Shown in pieces: positions 1 to 8,291 of a stretch of 64,000 nucleotides of DNA. The DNA comes from Scandinavium manionii (GTDB lineage Bacteria > Pseudomonadota > Gammaproteobacteria > Enterobacterales > Enterobacteriaceae), in the NCBI RefSeq assembly GCF_024764775.1, contig NZ_JALIGC010000037.1, positions 377,555 to 441,554 on the forward strand, read 5' to 3'. Below the pieces are notes generated by a model. The model had not been told where the DNA came from, searched no databases, and saw only the letters and a list, made by a program, of their open reading frames with translations. Position 1 is the first letter of the stretch, and every line of letters begins with the position of its first letter. Both the position numbers and the translations under genes were made by a program.

Positions 1-2
1 CG

Positions 3-956
3 TGGCTCGCCGAGAAACAGGCTCAGCGCGAAGCGGAAACCCAACGGCGCTTATCGACGGTGCCGTTGAAAGGGCAAAGCGTCTCCTTGCAATACGCCGA
101 TGCCACAGAGCTTGCGAAAGCCGGGGAAAAACTGGTGAGCAGTCGCGGGACGCTGACGGTCGATAAGCGCTCTAACCGGCTGCTAATCCGCGATGACCAA
201 CTGCACATTACGGATTTGCTCGCCTGGATTAATGAGATGGATTTGCCGATTGGCCAGGTCGAATTAACTGCCCATATCGTCACAATGAATGAAAAGAGCC
301 TGCGCGAACTGGGCGTGAAATGGAGTCTGGCCGATGCCGAAGGCAGCGTAGGCTCAGGCAAGATAACCACCCTGGGAAGCGACCTTTCGGTGGCAAACGC
401 GACCACTCATGCCGGGTTTAACATCGGTAAAATCAGCGGAAGGTTGCTGGAGCTGGAGCTCTCAGCGCTGGAACAAAAACAGCAGCTGGAGATTATCGCC
501 AGCCCGCATCTGCTGGCATCGCACTTACAACCAGCGAGTATCAAGCAGGGCACGGAAATCCCGTATCAGGTTTCCAGCGGGGAAAGCGGTGCGACGTCGG
601 TGGAGTTTAAAGAAGCGGTTCTGGGCATGGAAGTGACGCCAACAGTGCTGCAAAATAACCGCGTGCGGCTCAAACTGAAAATCACCGAAGACATGCCCGG
701 GCAAGTTTTACAGCAAGCGGAAGGGGAAGTATTGGCGATAGATAAGCAGGAGATCGAGACGCAGGTTGAGGTGAAAAGTGGTGAAACGCTGGCGTTGGGT
801 GGGATTTTTTCGCAAAAAAATAAGACTGCGCGAGACAGTATCCCGGTACTGGGCGACATCCCCTGGTTGGGTCAGTTGTTCCGTCATGATGGAAAAGACA
901 GCGAACGGCGAGAGCTGGTTGTGTTCATCACACCGCGTATTATTTCTGTGCAATAA
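3..956 (+). CDS. hofQ: HofQ secretin-family outer membrane protein (5' end outside window)
   Basis: The reading frame is open from the window edge to the stop at 954-956, so about 317 C-terminal residues are present; E. coli HofQ has about 412. The fragment begins with a secretin N-domain (around LSAD-like text LQYADATELAKAGEKL, then MDLPIGQVELTAHIV). It ends with the secretin core hallmark VPVLGDIPWLGQLF-type text followed by ELVVFITPRII. HofQ/ComE-type secretins form an outer membrane channel linked to type IV pilus-like machinery and use of external DNA as a nutrient. It lies directly upstream of aroK, as in other enterobacteria. The family is clear; the true start is not in the window. 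Confidence 0.93.
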   Translation, partial: WLAEKQAQREAETQRRLSTVPLKGQSVSLQYADATELAKAGEKLVSSRGTLTVDKRSNRLLIRDDQLHITDLLAWINEMDLPIGQVELTAHIVTMNEKSLRELGVKWSLADAEGSVGSGKITTLGSDLSVANATTHAGFNIGKISGRLLELELSALEQKQQLEIIASPHLLASHLQPASIKQGTEIPYQVSSGESGATSVEFKEAVLGMEVTPTVLQNNRVRLKLKITEDMPGQVLQQAEGEVLAIDKQEIETQVEVKSGETLALGGIFSQKNKTARDSIPVLGDIPWLGQLFRHDGKDSERRELVVFITPRIISVQ

Positions 957-1225
957 AGGATTTACTGACATTCTTTTCGTACTGAACACGTTTCAGGTGT
1001 TTGACGTGAGACCGGATTTAGCATACAAGGAGTACCGATTTGAGAGTCGGTGCCCTGCAAAATCTGGTAATTATTAGAGTTGCCAAACCTGCCGGTATAT
1101 TGAGATAATTTTCGGTCTGACTCTCGCACTATCGCATATGAGGTTTCAGTTCATGCCTGGCGTCGCCGTTGTGGTTCGCGTCGCGGGTTTATTATTAACG
1201 AAATAGTCTTAGTAGTACCGAAAAA
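957..1225 (+). other. aroK upstream leader, no gene
   Basis: These 269 bases lie between hofQ and aroK. In E. coli the long aroK-aroB-damX-dam-rpe-gph-trpS operon is driven from promoters in this interval, and the position is conserved here. I see short inverted repeats, such as ACCGAT/GTCGGT near 1036-1052, but no convincing terminator or riboswitch. A 22-codon ATG frame at 1138-1206 lacks a ribosome binding site. Promoter hexamers are not clear enough to place. Confidence 0.5.
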
Positions 1226-1747
1226 ATGGCAGAGAAACGCAATATCTTTCTGGTTGGGCCTATGGGTGCCGGCAAAAGCACTATTGGGCGCCAGTTAGCT
1301 CAACAGCTCAATATGGAATTTTACGATTCTGATCAAGAGATTGAGAAACGCACTGGCGCTGACGTGGGCTGGGTCTTTGATGTCGAAGGCGAAGACGGTT
1401 TCCGTGACCGCGAAGAAAAAATCATCAATGAATTGACGGAAAAGCAGGGAATTGTGCTGGCAACTGGCGGCGGCTCTGTGAAATCCCGTGAAACGCGCAA
1501 TCGTCTCTCCGCTCGCGGCGTTGTGGTGTACCTCGAAACCACAATTGAGAAGCAATTGGCGCGTACGCAACGTGATAAAAAGCGTCCGCTGCTGCAGGTT
1601 GAAACGCCACCGCGTGAAGTCCTGGAAGCGTTAGCAGGCGAGCGTAATCCTTTATACGAAGAAATTGCCGATGTCACTATCCGCACTGACGATCAGAGCG
1701 CGAAAGTGGTGGCAAACCAGATTATTAATATGCTGGAAAGTAACTGA
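1226..1747 (+). CDS. aroK: Shikimate kinase I
   Basis: Phosphorylates shikimate with ATP to shikimate 3-phosphate, the fifth step of the shikimate pathway to chorismate, in the cytoplasm. The 173 residues match the usual AroK length. The Walker A loop GPMGAGKST spans residues 11-19. The substrate aspartates lie in FYDSD (34-36), and the glycine-rich ATGGGS loop is near residue 80. The start MAEKRNIFLVG is the family start. It is the first gene of the aroKB-damX-dam operon, with aroB 171 bases downstream. Pairing of AroK with AroB in one transcript places two shikimate steps together. Confidence 0.98.
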   Translation: MAEKRNIFLVGPMGAGKSTIGRQLAQQLNMEFYDSDQEIEKRTGADVGWVFDVEGEDGFRDREEKIINELTEKQGIVLATGGGSVKSRETRNRLSARGVVVYLETTIEKQLARTQRDKKRPLLQVETPPREVLEALAGERNPLYEEIADVTIRTDDQSAKVVANQIINMLESN

Positions 1748-1918
1748 TTCTGGTCAACGCTATACGAAATCGTTCAAGCTGCATCATGGCGGCAACGGCG
1801 TGAACTCTTGCTGACATCTGTCAGCAATCGGGGAGCGAAGGCAACCGACCAGCGAGCAGCCTGAAGGATTACGTGTAGATAGCCAGTAAATGCTAGTAAC
1901 CAAGGTGGACGTCGCGTT

Positions 1919-3007
1919 ATGGAGAGGATCACAGTAACTCTCGGGGAACGTAGTTACCCGATTACCATCGCGGCTGGTTTGTTTAACGATCCAGCTTCTT
2001 TCCTGCCACTGAAGTCGGGCGATCAGGCAATGCTGGTCACCAACGAAACTCTGGCACCTGTCTACCTGGACAAGGTACGTTTAGTGCTTGAACAGGCTGG
2101 CGTGAAAGTCGACAGCGTTATCATTCCTGATGGCGAGAAGTACAAGACGCTGGCAGTGATGGAAACGGTCTTCACCGCGTTACTGCAAAAGCCTCATGGT
2201 CGTGATACCACACTGATTGCCCTCGGTGGCGGCGTGGTAGGCGATCTCACCGGATTTGCGGCCGCAAGCTATCAGCGCGGCGTGCGCTTTATCCAGGTGC
2301 CGACCACGTTATTGTCACAGGTCGACTCCTCTGTTGGCGGAAAAACTGCCGTTAACCATCCCCTCGGTAAAAACATGATTGGCGCCTTCTGGCAGCCGGT
2401 GAATGTTGTTATCGATCTTGATTGCCTGAAAACGCTCCCTGCGCGCGAACTTTCCTCCGGCCTGGCCGAGGTTATCAAGTACGGCATCATTCTGGATGCA
2501 GAATTCTTCTCCTGGCTCGAAAACAACATCGATGCAGTGATGGCCCTTGATGAAAAAGCAATGGCCTACTGTATTCGTCGCTGTTGTGAGCTGAAAGCCG
2601 AAGTTGTTGCCGCAGACGAGCGCGAAACCGGCTTACGTGCTTTACTCAATCTGGGGCACACCTTTGGTCACGCTATCGAAGCCGAAATGGGTTACGGTAA
2701 CTGGCTTCACGGTGAGGCGGTCGCGGCCGGAATGGTCATGGCGGCACACGCTTCGGAGCGCCTCGGTCAGTTTGAGGCAAAAGATACTCAGCGGATTATT
2801 GCCCTGCTCGAACGGGCGAAGTTGCCGGTTTCCGGCCCGCGTGAAATGTCTCCTGACGCGTACCTGCCGCATATGATGCGGGATAAAAAGGTCCTCGCCG
2901 GTGAGATGCGTTTGGTTTTGCCGCTTTCGATTGGCAAAAGTGAGGTGCGTGGCGGTGTTGCGCACGATGTAGTTCTTGGCGCTATTGCTGATTGTCAGCA
3001 GGCGTAA
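1919..3007 (+). CDS. aroB: 3-dehydroquinate synthase
   Basis: Converts DAHP to 3-dehydroquinate, the second shikimate pathway step, using NAD and a divalent metal. The protein is 362 residues, the normal length. The NAD-binding glycine-rich stretch GGGVVGDLTGFAAA lies near residues 100-115. Metal ligands are expected in the E of LAEVIKYG and the histidines of NLGHTFGHAIE and WLHGEAVAAGM. It starts ATGGAGAGG at 1919. It shares the operon with aroK upstream and damX downstream (89 bases). Confidence 0.98.
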   Translation: MERITVTLGERSYPITIAAGLFNDPASFLPLKSGDQAMLVTNETLAPVYLDKVRLVLEQAGVKVDSVIIPDGEKYKTLAVMETVFTALLQKPHGRDTTLIALGGGVVGDLTGFAAASYQRGVRFIQVPTTLLSQVDSSVGGKTAVNHPLGKNMIGAFWQPVNVVIDLDCLKTLPARELSSGLAEVIKYGIILDAEFFSWLENNIDAVMALDEKAMAYCIRRCCELKAEVVAADERETGLRALLNLGHTFGHAIEAEMGYGNWLHGEAVAAGMVMAAHASERLGQFEAKDTQRIIALLERAKLPVSGPREMSPDAYLPHMMRDKKVLAGEMRLVLPLSIGKSEVRGGVAHDVVLGAIADCQQA

Positions 3008-3096
3008 CTAATAAGAAAGGTCATGTCGCAATAGCGGCGTTTAACTTCAGGTGATGTGCAAGTGTCGTTGGCATAAGCCTTTTAGTGGGGTGTTAA

Positions 3097-4416
3097 ATGG
3101 ATGAATTCAAACCAGAAGACGATCTGAAGCCCGATCCCAGCGATCGTCGTGCTGGTCGTTCCCGTCAATCTTCCGATCGTGAAAACGATCAGCAGATTAA
3201 CTTCGATGACGTCGATCTCGACGCTGACGAACGCCGCCCGTCGCGTACCCGTAAGGTACGTGAAGAGCGCGAGGAACAAGATGAAGAAGCGTATTACGAC
3301 GAGTCTGAAGAAGATCTCGAAGCGGAAGAGCCTGTAGAGCAACGCCCGCGCAAACGCAAAAAAAAGCCAGCCAGTAAACCGGCTTCCCGACAGTACATCA
3401 TGATGGGTGTGGGTATTCTGGTTCTGCTGCTGCTGATTGTTGGGATTGGCTCTGCGCTGAAAGCGCCGTCATCTTCCAGCGAGCAGGCATCTACTGATGC
3501 GAAGAGCATCGATCTGAACGCGAACAACGGAGCACCAGCCGACCAGGCTAATGGCGCGCAGCCTGTCCCTGGCACTGCGCCAGTGGATCCGAATGCCGCG
3601 AATTCTCAGCAGGATGTTTCCCTGCCGCCAATCTCTTCTACCCCAACTCAGGGTCAGAATACTGCTGCGCCGCAAGGCCAACAGCGTGTCGAAGTGCAGG
3701 GTGACCTGAACAACGCGCTGACTCAACAGCAGGGCCAGATTGATGGTGCCGTTGCAAACTCCACGCTGCCGACAGAACCTGCAACCGTTGCGCCAGTGCG
3801 TAATGGTAATGCTTCACGTCAGCCAACCAACACCGCAGAAAGTGCACCTGCTGCCACGACCCGTCCAGAGCGTAAACACGCTGTGATCGAGCCGAAGCCG
3901 CAGAGCAAACCGCAGGCGACAGCGAAAGCCGTAGAACCTAAGCCGGTTGCGCAGCCTAAGCACACTGAAACTGCGGCGACCAGCACGCCAGCAAAATCTA
4001 CCGCACCAGCGGCAGAGCCGGCTAAGCCTGCTGCTACCAGCACCGCAAAACCGGCTGCAACGACTGCAGCGCCAGCCGCAGCAGCGACTGCAACGGCAGC
4101 GACTGCAACGGCAGCGGGTAAAGAAACCGGTGATGTTGGCTCGCTCAAAACTGCTCCGGGCTCGCAGTACACCCTGCAGCTCAGCAGCTCGTCAAACTAT
4201 GACAACCTGAACAACTGGGCGAAGAAAGAGAACATCCAGAAGTACGTGGTCTACCAGACGACCCGTAACGGTCAGCCCTGGTATGTGCTGGTCAGTGGTA
4301 TGTATGCGACAAAAGACGATGCGAAACGTGCCGTTGCTGCGCTGCCTGCCAATGTCCAGGCGAAAAACCCATGGGCGAAACCGTTGCATCAGGTACAGTC
4401 CGACCTGAAACAATAG
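3097..4416 (+). CDS. damX: DamX, SPOR-domain cell division protein
   Basis: An inner membrane bitopic protein that localises to the septal ring. The N-terminal ~100 residues are acidic and then basic (KKKPASKP). One transmembrane helix follows, around residues 102-124 (IMMGVGILVLLLLIVGIGSAL region). A long Pro/Ala/Gln-rich periplasmic linker comes next, and a C-terminal SPOR domain (about 350-430; YTLQLSSSSNYDNLNNWAKK) that binds denuded septal peptidoglycan. The length of 439 residues is slightly more than the ~428 in E. coli because of the low-complexity linker, which contains a 15-bp tandem repeat at 4081-4116. The gene lies between aroB and dam, as usual. Confidence 0.96.
   Translation: MDEFKPEDDLKPDPSDRRAGRSRQSSDRENDQQINFDDVDLDADERRPSRTRKVREEREEQDEEAYYDESEEDLEAEEPVEQRPRKRKKKPASKPASRQYIMMGVGILVLLLLIVGIGSALKAPSSSSEQASTDAKSIDLNANNGAPADQANGAQPVPGTAPVDPNAANSQQDVSLPPISSTPTQGQNTAAPQGQQRVEVQGDLNNALTQQQGQIDGAVANSTLPTEPATVAPVRNGNASRQPTNTAESAPAATTRPERKHAVIEPKPQSKPQATAKAVEPKPVAQPKHTETAATSTPAKSTAPAAEPAKPAATSTAKPAATTAAPAAAATATAATATAAGKETGDVGSLKTAPGSQYTLQLSSSSNYDNLNNWAKKENIQKYVVYQTTRNGQPWYVLVSGMYATKDDAKRAVAALPANVQAKNPWAKPLHQVQSDLKQ
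4081..4116 (+). repeat. 15-bp tandem repeat inside damX
   Basis: The unit GCAGCGACTGCAACG occurs at 4081-4095 and 4096-4110, followed by GCAGCG at 4111-4116. It encodes AATAT twice within the Ala/Thr-rich linker. The unit is a multiple of three, so copy-number changes would alter linker length without a frameshift. Confidence 0.9.
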
Positions 4417-4431
4417 CAGTACATGACACAG

Positions 4432-4470
4432 CGCCTTCAGTCTGCATTTGCGGGCTGAAGGCGAATGTGT
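4432..4470 (+). terminator. Hairpin between damX and dam
   Basis: CGCCTTCAG (4432-4440) pairs perfectly with CTGAAGGCG (4455-4463), and a T-rich tail AATGTGTTTTT follows. It sits inside the operon, 70 bases before dam. It may act as a partial terminator that lowers dam expression relative to the upstream genes, or as an RNA-processing stem. Only the structure is visible. Confidence 0.6.
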
Positions 4471-4536
4471 TTTTAAGCGCAGGATGCTGCAGGAGCTTTT
4501 CTCCTCAGCCGGAGAAAGTGTAAGTAGCCAGACAGC

Positions 4537-5358
4537 ATGAAAAAAAATCGCGCTTTTTTGAAATGGGCAGGGGGTAAATATCCTCTGCTGAACGATATTG
4601 AAAAACATCTGCCACAAGGCGAATGTTTGATCGAGCCCTTCGTCGGGGCCGGTTCCGTATTCCTGAATACCCGCTATTCCCGCTATATTCTTGCTGATAT
4701 CAACAGCGATCTGATTGATCTCTATAACATTGTCAAAACGCGGACCCCTGAGTACATCTCTGCCGCGCAGGCGATGTTTATCCCAGCCAATAACAATGCT
4801 GAAATCTATTACCAGCTGCGGACCGAGTTCAATCAATGCCGGGAGCCGCTGCGTCGTGCAGTGCTCTTTTTGTATCTGAACCGTCATGGCTACAACGGCT
4901 TATGCCGCTATAACATGAAGGGCGAGTTCAACGTGCCGTTTGGGCGTTATAAAAAGCCGTACTTCCCGGAAGCCGAGTTAAACCATTTTGCGTACAAGGC
5001 GCAGAATGCAGAATTCCACTGCATGTCCTACGAGGACTGCATGGCGATGGCGGACAAAGACTCCGTGGTGTACTGCGATCCGCCGTACGCGCCGCTGTCC
5101 GCGACCGCCAATTTTACCGCCTACCACACCAACAGCTTTAGCCCGGCGCAGCAAGCGCACCTGGCCGAAATGGCGGAAAAACTGGTCAGTAACCAAATTC
5201 CGGTGTTAATTTCGAACCATGACACTCCCGATACGCGTGAGTGGTACAAAGCAGCAAAACAATTTCAGGTTAAAGTCCGGCGCAGCATCAGTAGCAACGG
5301 TGGCACGCGCAAAAAGGTGGATGAACTGCTGGCTTTGTATCGCCCAGCAAAACCATAA
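4537..5358 (+). CDS. dam: DNA adenine methyltransferase (GATC)
   Basis: Transfers a methyl group from S-adenosylmethionine to the N6 of adenine in GATC, marking the parental strand for mismatch repair and timing replication initiation. The protein has 273 residues (E. coli 278). The class-alpha motif order is visible: the SAM-binding motif FVGAGS at residues 35-40, the target-recognition middle region, and the catalytic DPPY at residues 181-184. The start MKKNRAFLKWAGGK is the family N-terminus. It is followed 20 bases later by rpe within the same operon. Confidence 0.98.
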   Translation: MKKNRAFLKWAGGKYPLLNDIEKHLPQGECLIEPFVGAGSVFLNTRYSRYILADINSDLIDLYNIVKTRTPEYISAAQAMFIPANNNAEIYYQLRTEFNQCREPLRRAVLFLYLNRHGYNGLCRYNMKGEFNVPFGRYKKPYFPEAELNHFAYKAQNAEFHCMSYEDCMAMADKDSVVYCDPPYAPLSATANFTAYHTNSFSPAQQAHLAEMAEKLVSNQIPVLISNHDTPDTREWYKAAKQFQVKVRRSISSNGGTRKKVDELLALYRPAKP

Positions 5359-5378
5359 TCGTTTTCAAGGAGATGCGG

Positions 5379-6056
5379 ATGAAACAGTATTTGATTGCCC
5401 CTTCGATTCTGTCGGCCGACTTTGCCCGTCTGGGTGAAGATACCGCGAAGGCTCTGGCGGCAGGTGGCGATGTTGTTCACTTCGACGTGATGGACAACCA
5501 TTACGTACCCAATCTGACGATGGGCCCGATGGTGCTCAAAGCCCTGCGCAAATACGGCATCACCGCTCCGATTGACGTGCATCTGATGGTCAAACCCGTC
5601 GACCGCATCATTCCTGATTTTGCTGCTGCAGGCGCCAGTATTATCACTTTCCATCCGGAAGCCTCTGAACACGTCGATCGTTCTTTGCAGCTGATTAAAG
5701 AGCATGGCTGTAAAGCGGGCCTGGTTCTCAACCCGGCGACGCCGCTGAGCTACCTCGACCACGTGATGGATAAGCTCGATGTTATCCTGCTGATGTCCGT
5801 TAACCCGGGCTTCGGCGGCCAGTCCTTTATTCCGCACACGCTTGAGAAGCTGCGTGAAGTACGCCGTCGGATTGACGTCTCGGGTTTCGACATTCGCCTG
5901 GAAGTCGACGGTGGCGTGAAAGCCAATAACATTGGTGAGATTGCTGCGGCAGGTGCCGATATGTTTGTCGCCGGCTCGGCCATTTTCGACCAGCCGGACT
6001 ACAAAAAAGTGATTGATGAAATGCGCAGTGAACTGGCAAAGGTAAGTCATGAGTAA
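5379..6056 (+). CDS. rpe: Ribulose-phosphate 3-epimerase
   Basis: Interconverts ribulose 5-phosphate and xylulose 5-phosphate in the pentose phosphate pathway. It is a TIM-barrel enzyme of 225 residues with the metal-site motifs HFDVMDN (about 34-40) and VDVHLMVKP-like IDVHLMV, the late catalytic segment LEVDGGV, and the phosphate-binding AGSAIF. I chose ATG 5379 because the AAGGAG at 5367-5372 is 6 bases upstream and the protein then begins MKQYLIAPSILSAD like known enzymes. An ATG six bases earlier is too close to that site. It overlaps gph by 8 bases, implying coupled translation. Confidence 0.97.
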   Translation: MKQYLIAPSILSADFARLGEDTAKALAAGGDVVHFDVMDNHYVPNLTMGPMVLKALRKYGITAPIDVHLMVKPVDRIIPDFAAAGASIITFHPEASEHVDRSLQLIKEHGCKAGLVLNPATPLSYLDHVMDKLDVILLMSVNPGFGGQSFIPHTLEKLREVRRRIDVSGFDIRLEVDGGVKANNIGEIAAAGADMFVAGSAIFDQPDYKKVIDEMRSELAKVSHE

Positions 6057-6810
6057 ATTAGAAACCATTCAGGGCGTTGCGTTTGATCTCGACGGCACGT
6101 TAGTGGATAGCGCGCCAGGCTTAACGGCAGCGGTAGACAACGCGCTGTATGCCCTGGAATTGCCGACCGCTGGCGAAGAGCGAGTGATAACCTGGATTGG
6201 TAACGGCGCCGATGTGCTGATGGAACGCGCGCTGACCTGGGCGCGCCAGGAGCGTGCCAGCCTGCGTAAAACGCAGGGCAAACCGTCGGTTGACCATAGC
6301 GATATTCCGCAAGAAGAGCAGCTACGCGTGCTACGCAAACTCTTCGACCGTTACTACGCAGATTTCGCCGAAGAGGGCAGCTATCTGTTCCCGGCGGTGG
6401 CGGAAACGTTAAGCGCGCTGCATGCCAAAGGCCTCCCTCTGGGGCTGGTAACCAACAAGCCTTCGCCGTTCGTCGCGCCAATCCTTGACGCGTTAGATAT
6501 CGCCAAATATTTCTCCGTCGTGATCGGTGGGGATGACGTAGAAAACAAAAAACCGCACCCCGATCCGCTACTGCTGGTGGCGAAGAAATTGGGCGTGGCC
6601 CCGGAAGCGCTGCTGTTTGTTGGCGATTCCCGCAATGATATTCTCGCGGCTCAGGCCGCTGGTTGCTGTTCCATTGGCCTGACCTATGGCTACAACTATG
6701 GCGAAGCCATTGCCGACAGCAATCCCGATTTTGTTTTTGACAGCTTTAACGATTTGTTGCCCGCGCTCGGGCTCCCGCACAGTGAAATTCAGGAAGTGAA
6801 AAATGACTAA
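6049..6810 (+). CDS. gph: Phosphoglycolate phosphatase
   Basis: A HAD-superfamily hydrolase that dephosphorylates 2-phosphoglycolate, a by-product of oxidative DNA damage repair. It has 253 residues. HAD motif I FDLDGTLVDS gives the nucleophile and acid/base aspartates at residues 13 and 15. Motif II is in LVTNKP, and the late acidic motif is VGDSRND. It overlaps rpe by 8 bases and trpS by 8 bases, so these three genes are tightly coupled in the dam operon. Confidence 0.97.
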   Translation: MSKLETIQGVAFDLDGTLVDSAPGLTAAVDNALYALELPTAGEERVITWIGNGADVLMERALTWARQERASLRKTQGKPSVDHSDIPQEEQLRVLRKLFDRYYADFAEEGSYLFPAVAETLSALHAKGLPLGLVTNKPSPFVAPILDALDIAKYFSVVIGGDDVENKKPHPDPLLLVAKKLGVAPEALLFVGDSRNDILAAQAAGCCSIGLTYGYNYGEAIADSNPDFVFDSFNDLLPALGLPHSEIQEVKND

Positions 6811-7807
6811 GCCCATCGTATTTAGTGGCGCACAGCCCTCAGGTGAACTGACCATTGGCAACTATATGGGTGCGCTGCGTCAGTGGGTGAACATGCAGGA
6901 CGATTACCATTGCATCTACTGCATTGTTGACCTGCACGCCATTACTGCCCGCCAGGACCCTGAGAAACTGCGTAAAGCCACCCTCGACACCCTGGCGCTT
7001 TACCTCGCCTGCGGTATCGATCCGGAGAAAAGCACCATCTTCGTGCAGTCTCACGTGCCAGAACATGCCCAGCTCGGTTGGGCGTTGAACTGCTACACCT
7101 ATTTCGGCGAGCTGAGCCGCATGACCCAGTTTAAAGACAAGTCAGCGCGCTACGCTGAGAACATCAATGCCGGTTTGTTCGATTACCCGGTGCTGATGGC
7201 GGCAGACATTCTGCTGTATCAGACTAATCAGGTGCCGGTGGGTGAAGACCAGAAACAGCATCTGGAACTGAGCCGCGATATCGCCCAGCGCTTTAACGCG
7301 ATTTACGGTGATGTGTTCAAAGTGCCTGAGCCGTTCATTCCGAAATCCGGGGCGCGTGTTATGTCGCTGCTGGAGCCGACCAAGAAGATGTCCAAGTCTG
7401 ACGATAACCGCAACAACGTTATCGGCCTGCTGGAAGATCCGAAATCCGTTGTGAAGAAAATCAAACGTGCGATGACCGACTCCGAAGAGCCGCCGGTCAT
7501 CCGCTATGACGTGCAGAACAAAGCGGGCGTCTCCAACCTGCTGGATATCCTCTCCGGTGTGACCGGTCAGAGCGTTCAGGAGCTGGAACAGCACTTCGAA
7601 GGCAAAATGTATGGTCACCTGAAGGGCGAAGTTGCCGAGGCGGTGTCTGGCATGTTGACCGATCTGCAGGAGCGCTATAACCGCTTCCGTAACGACGAAG
7701 CGCTGTTGCAGAAGATTATGCGTGAAGGTGCGCAGAAGGCTAGCGCTCAGGCGGCTGAAACATTAAAAGCGGTGTACGAAGCCATTGGTTTTGTTGCCAG
7801 GCCGTAA
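6803..7807 (+). CDS. trpS: Tryptophanyl-tRNA synthetase
   Basis: A class I aminoacyl-tRNA synthetase that charges tRNA-Trp. It is 334 residues, the standard bacterial length. The HIGH-type signature is TIGN at residues 17-20 (after SGAQPSGEL), and the second signature KMSKS lies near residue 195. It starts inside the end of gph and is the last gene of the aroK-to-trpS operon; a strong terminator follows at 7824-7853. Confidence 0.98.
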   Translation: MTKPIVFSGAQPSGELTIGNYMGALRQWVNMQDDYHCIYCIVDLHAITARQDPEKLRKATLDTLALYLACGIDPEKSTIFVQSHVPEHAQLGWALNCYTYFGELSRMTQFKDKSARYAENINAGLFDYPVLMAADILLYQTNQVPVGEDQKQHLELSRDIAQRFNAIYGDVFKVPEPFIPKSGARVMSLLEPTKKMSKSDDNRNNVIGLLEDPKSVVKKIKRAMTDSEEPPVIRYDVQNKAGVSNLLDILSGVTGQSVQELEQHFEGKMYGHLKGEVAEAVSGMLTDLQERYNRFRNDEALLQKIMREGAQKASAQAAETLKAVYEAIGFVARP

Positions 7808-7823
7808 GCGTATTAGAAAATAA

Positions 7824-7853
7824 CAAAACCGGGATAAATTTCCCGGTTTTTTT
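7824..7853 (+). terminator. Rho-independent terminator of the dam operon
   Basis: AAACCGGGA (7826-7834) pairs with TCCCGGTTT (7841-7849) around a 6-base loop, followed by a run of T. It lies 16 bases after the trpS stop and faces yhfL, so it probably ends the operon. Confidence 0.9.
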
Positions 7854-7870
7854 ACGGACCGTATTGATGA

Positions 7871-8038
7871 TTAATATTCTGCCGGGCCACAGCCGCCAAT
7901 AATTCGTGAAATAGAAATGGCAGGATGCAGAAGATAATCATAGCCACAGCTTTTACTTTTGTTTTCAACGTGCCCGGAGCAGGCGCTAAGCGTGCCGACT
8001 GCGGCCAGTAAGGCTACAATTTTTATCATTCTTTTCAT
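7871..8038 (-). CDS. yhfL: YhfL-type small lipoprotein
   Basis: A 55-residue predicted lipoprotein of unknown function. The N-terminus is a typical lipoprotein signal: basic MKRMIK, a hydrophobic stretch IVALLAAVGT, then lipobox LSAC with the lipidated cysteine at residue 20. The mature part is short and contains CGYDYLLHPAISI and GGCG, closely resembling E. coli YhfL. It lies downstream of cysG on the same strand, 253 bases away. In E. coli the frl/yhf block would follow; here trpS follows directly. Confidence 0.88.
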   Translation of the reverse strand: MKRMIKIVALLAAVGTLSACSGHVENKSKSCGYDYLLHPAISISRIIGGCGPAEY

Positions 8039-8134
8039 GAGGTAATCCCTTAACTATACAAAGTGAGTTGCAGCGTGATGATGCTTAAACGAGGCGCGTC
8101 TATTATCATCGGCAGCGAGTGAATTTAAGGAATT

Positions 8135-8200
8135 ATGCGGGCGGCGACAACGATTATTGTTATTTTGATGGGTCTGTATCTGGACATGATATTACTGTGA
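8135..8200 (+). CDS. Possible 21-residue hydrophobic small protein
   Basis: An ATG at 8135 is preceded by AAGGA (8127-8131) and opens a 21-codon frame ending at TGA 8198-8200. The product would be mostly hydrophobic, MRAATTIIVILMGLYLDMIL plus a final Leu, enough for one membrane-spanning helix. It lies in the yhfL-cysG gap on the opposite strand. A clear promoter is not visible, the Shine-Dalgarno to ATG spacing (3 bases) is short, and I recognise no family. Chance is a real alternative. Confidence 0.25.
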   Translation: MRAATTIIVILMGLYLDMILL

Positions 8201-8241
8201 ATATCATGGGTGGGAATTATCATTTTAATAAAGGTGCTCAG

Positions 8242-8280
8242 GGTGCCGAATATTATTTTGTGTTTACAATATTCGGCATC
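8242..8280 (-). terminator. Hairpin downstream of cysG
   Basis: GGTGCCGAATATT (8242-8254) pairs with AATATTCGGCATC (8268-8280) with one G-T pair. It lies 11 bases beyond the cysG stop. The T-run on the cysG strand is weak, so it may be a transcript-end stabiliser or a weak terminator. Confidence 0.6.
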
Positions 8281-8291
8281 CGGCAGGCTAT

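Noticed and set aside
1138..1206. 22-codon ATG frame upstream of aroK, as a possible leader peptide
   Set aside because: No ribosome binding site, no aromatic-codon run or attenuator pair, and no in-frame link to aroK.
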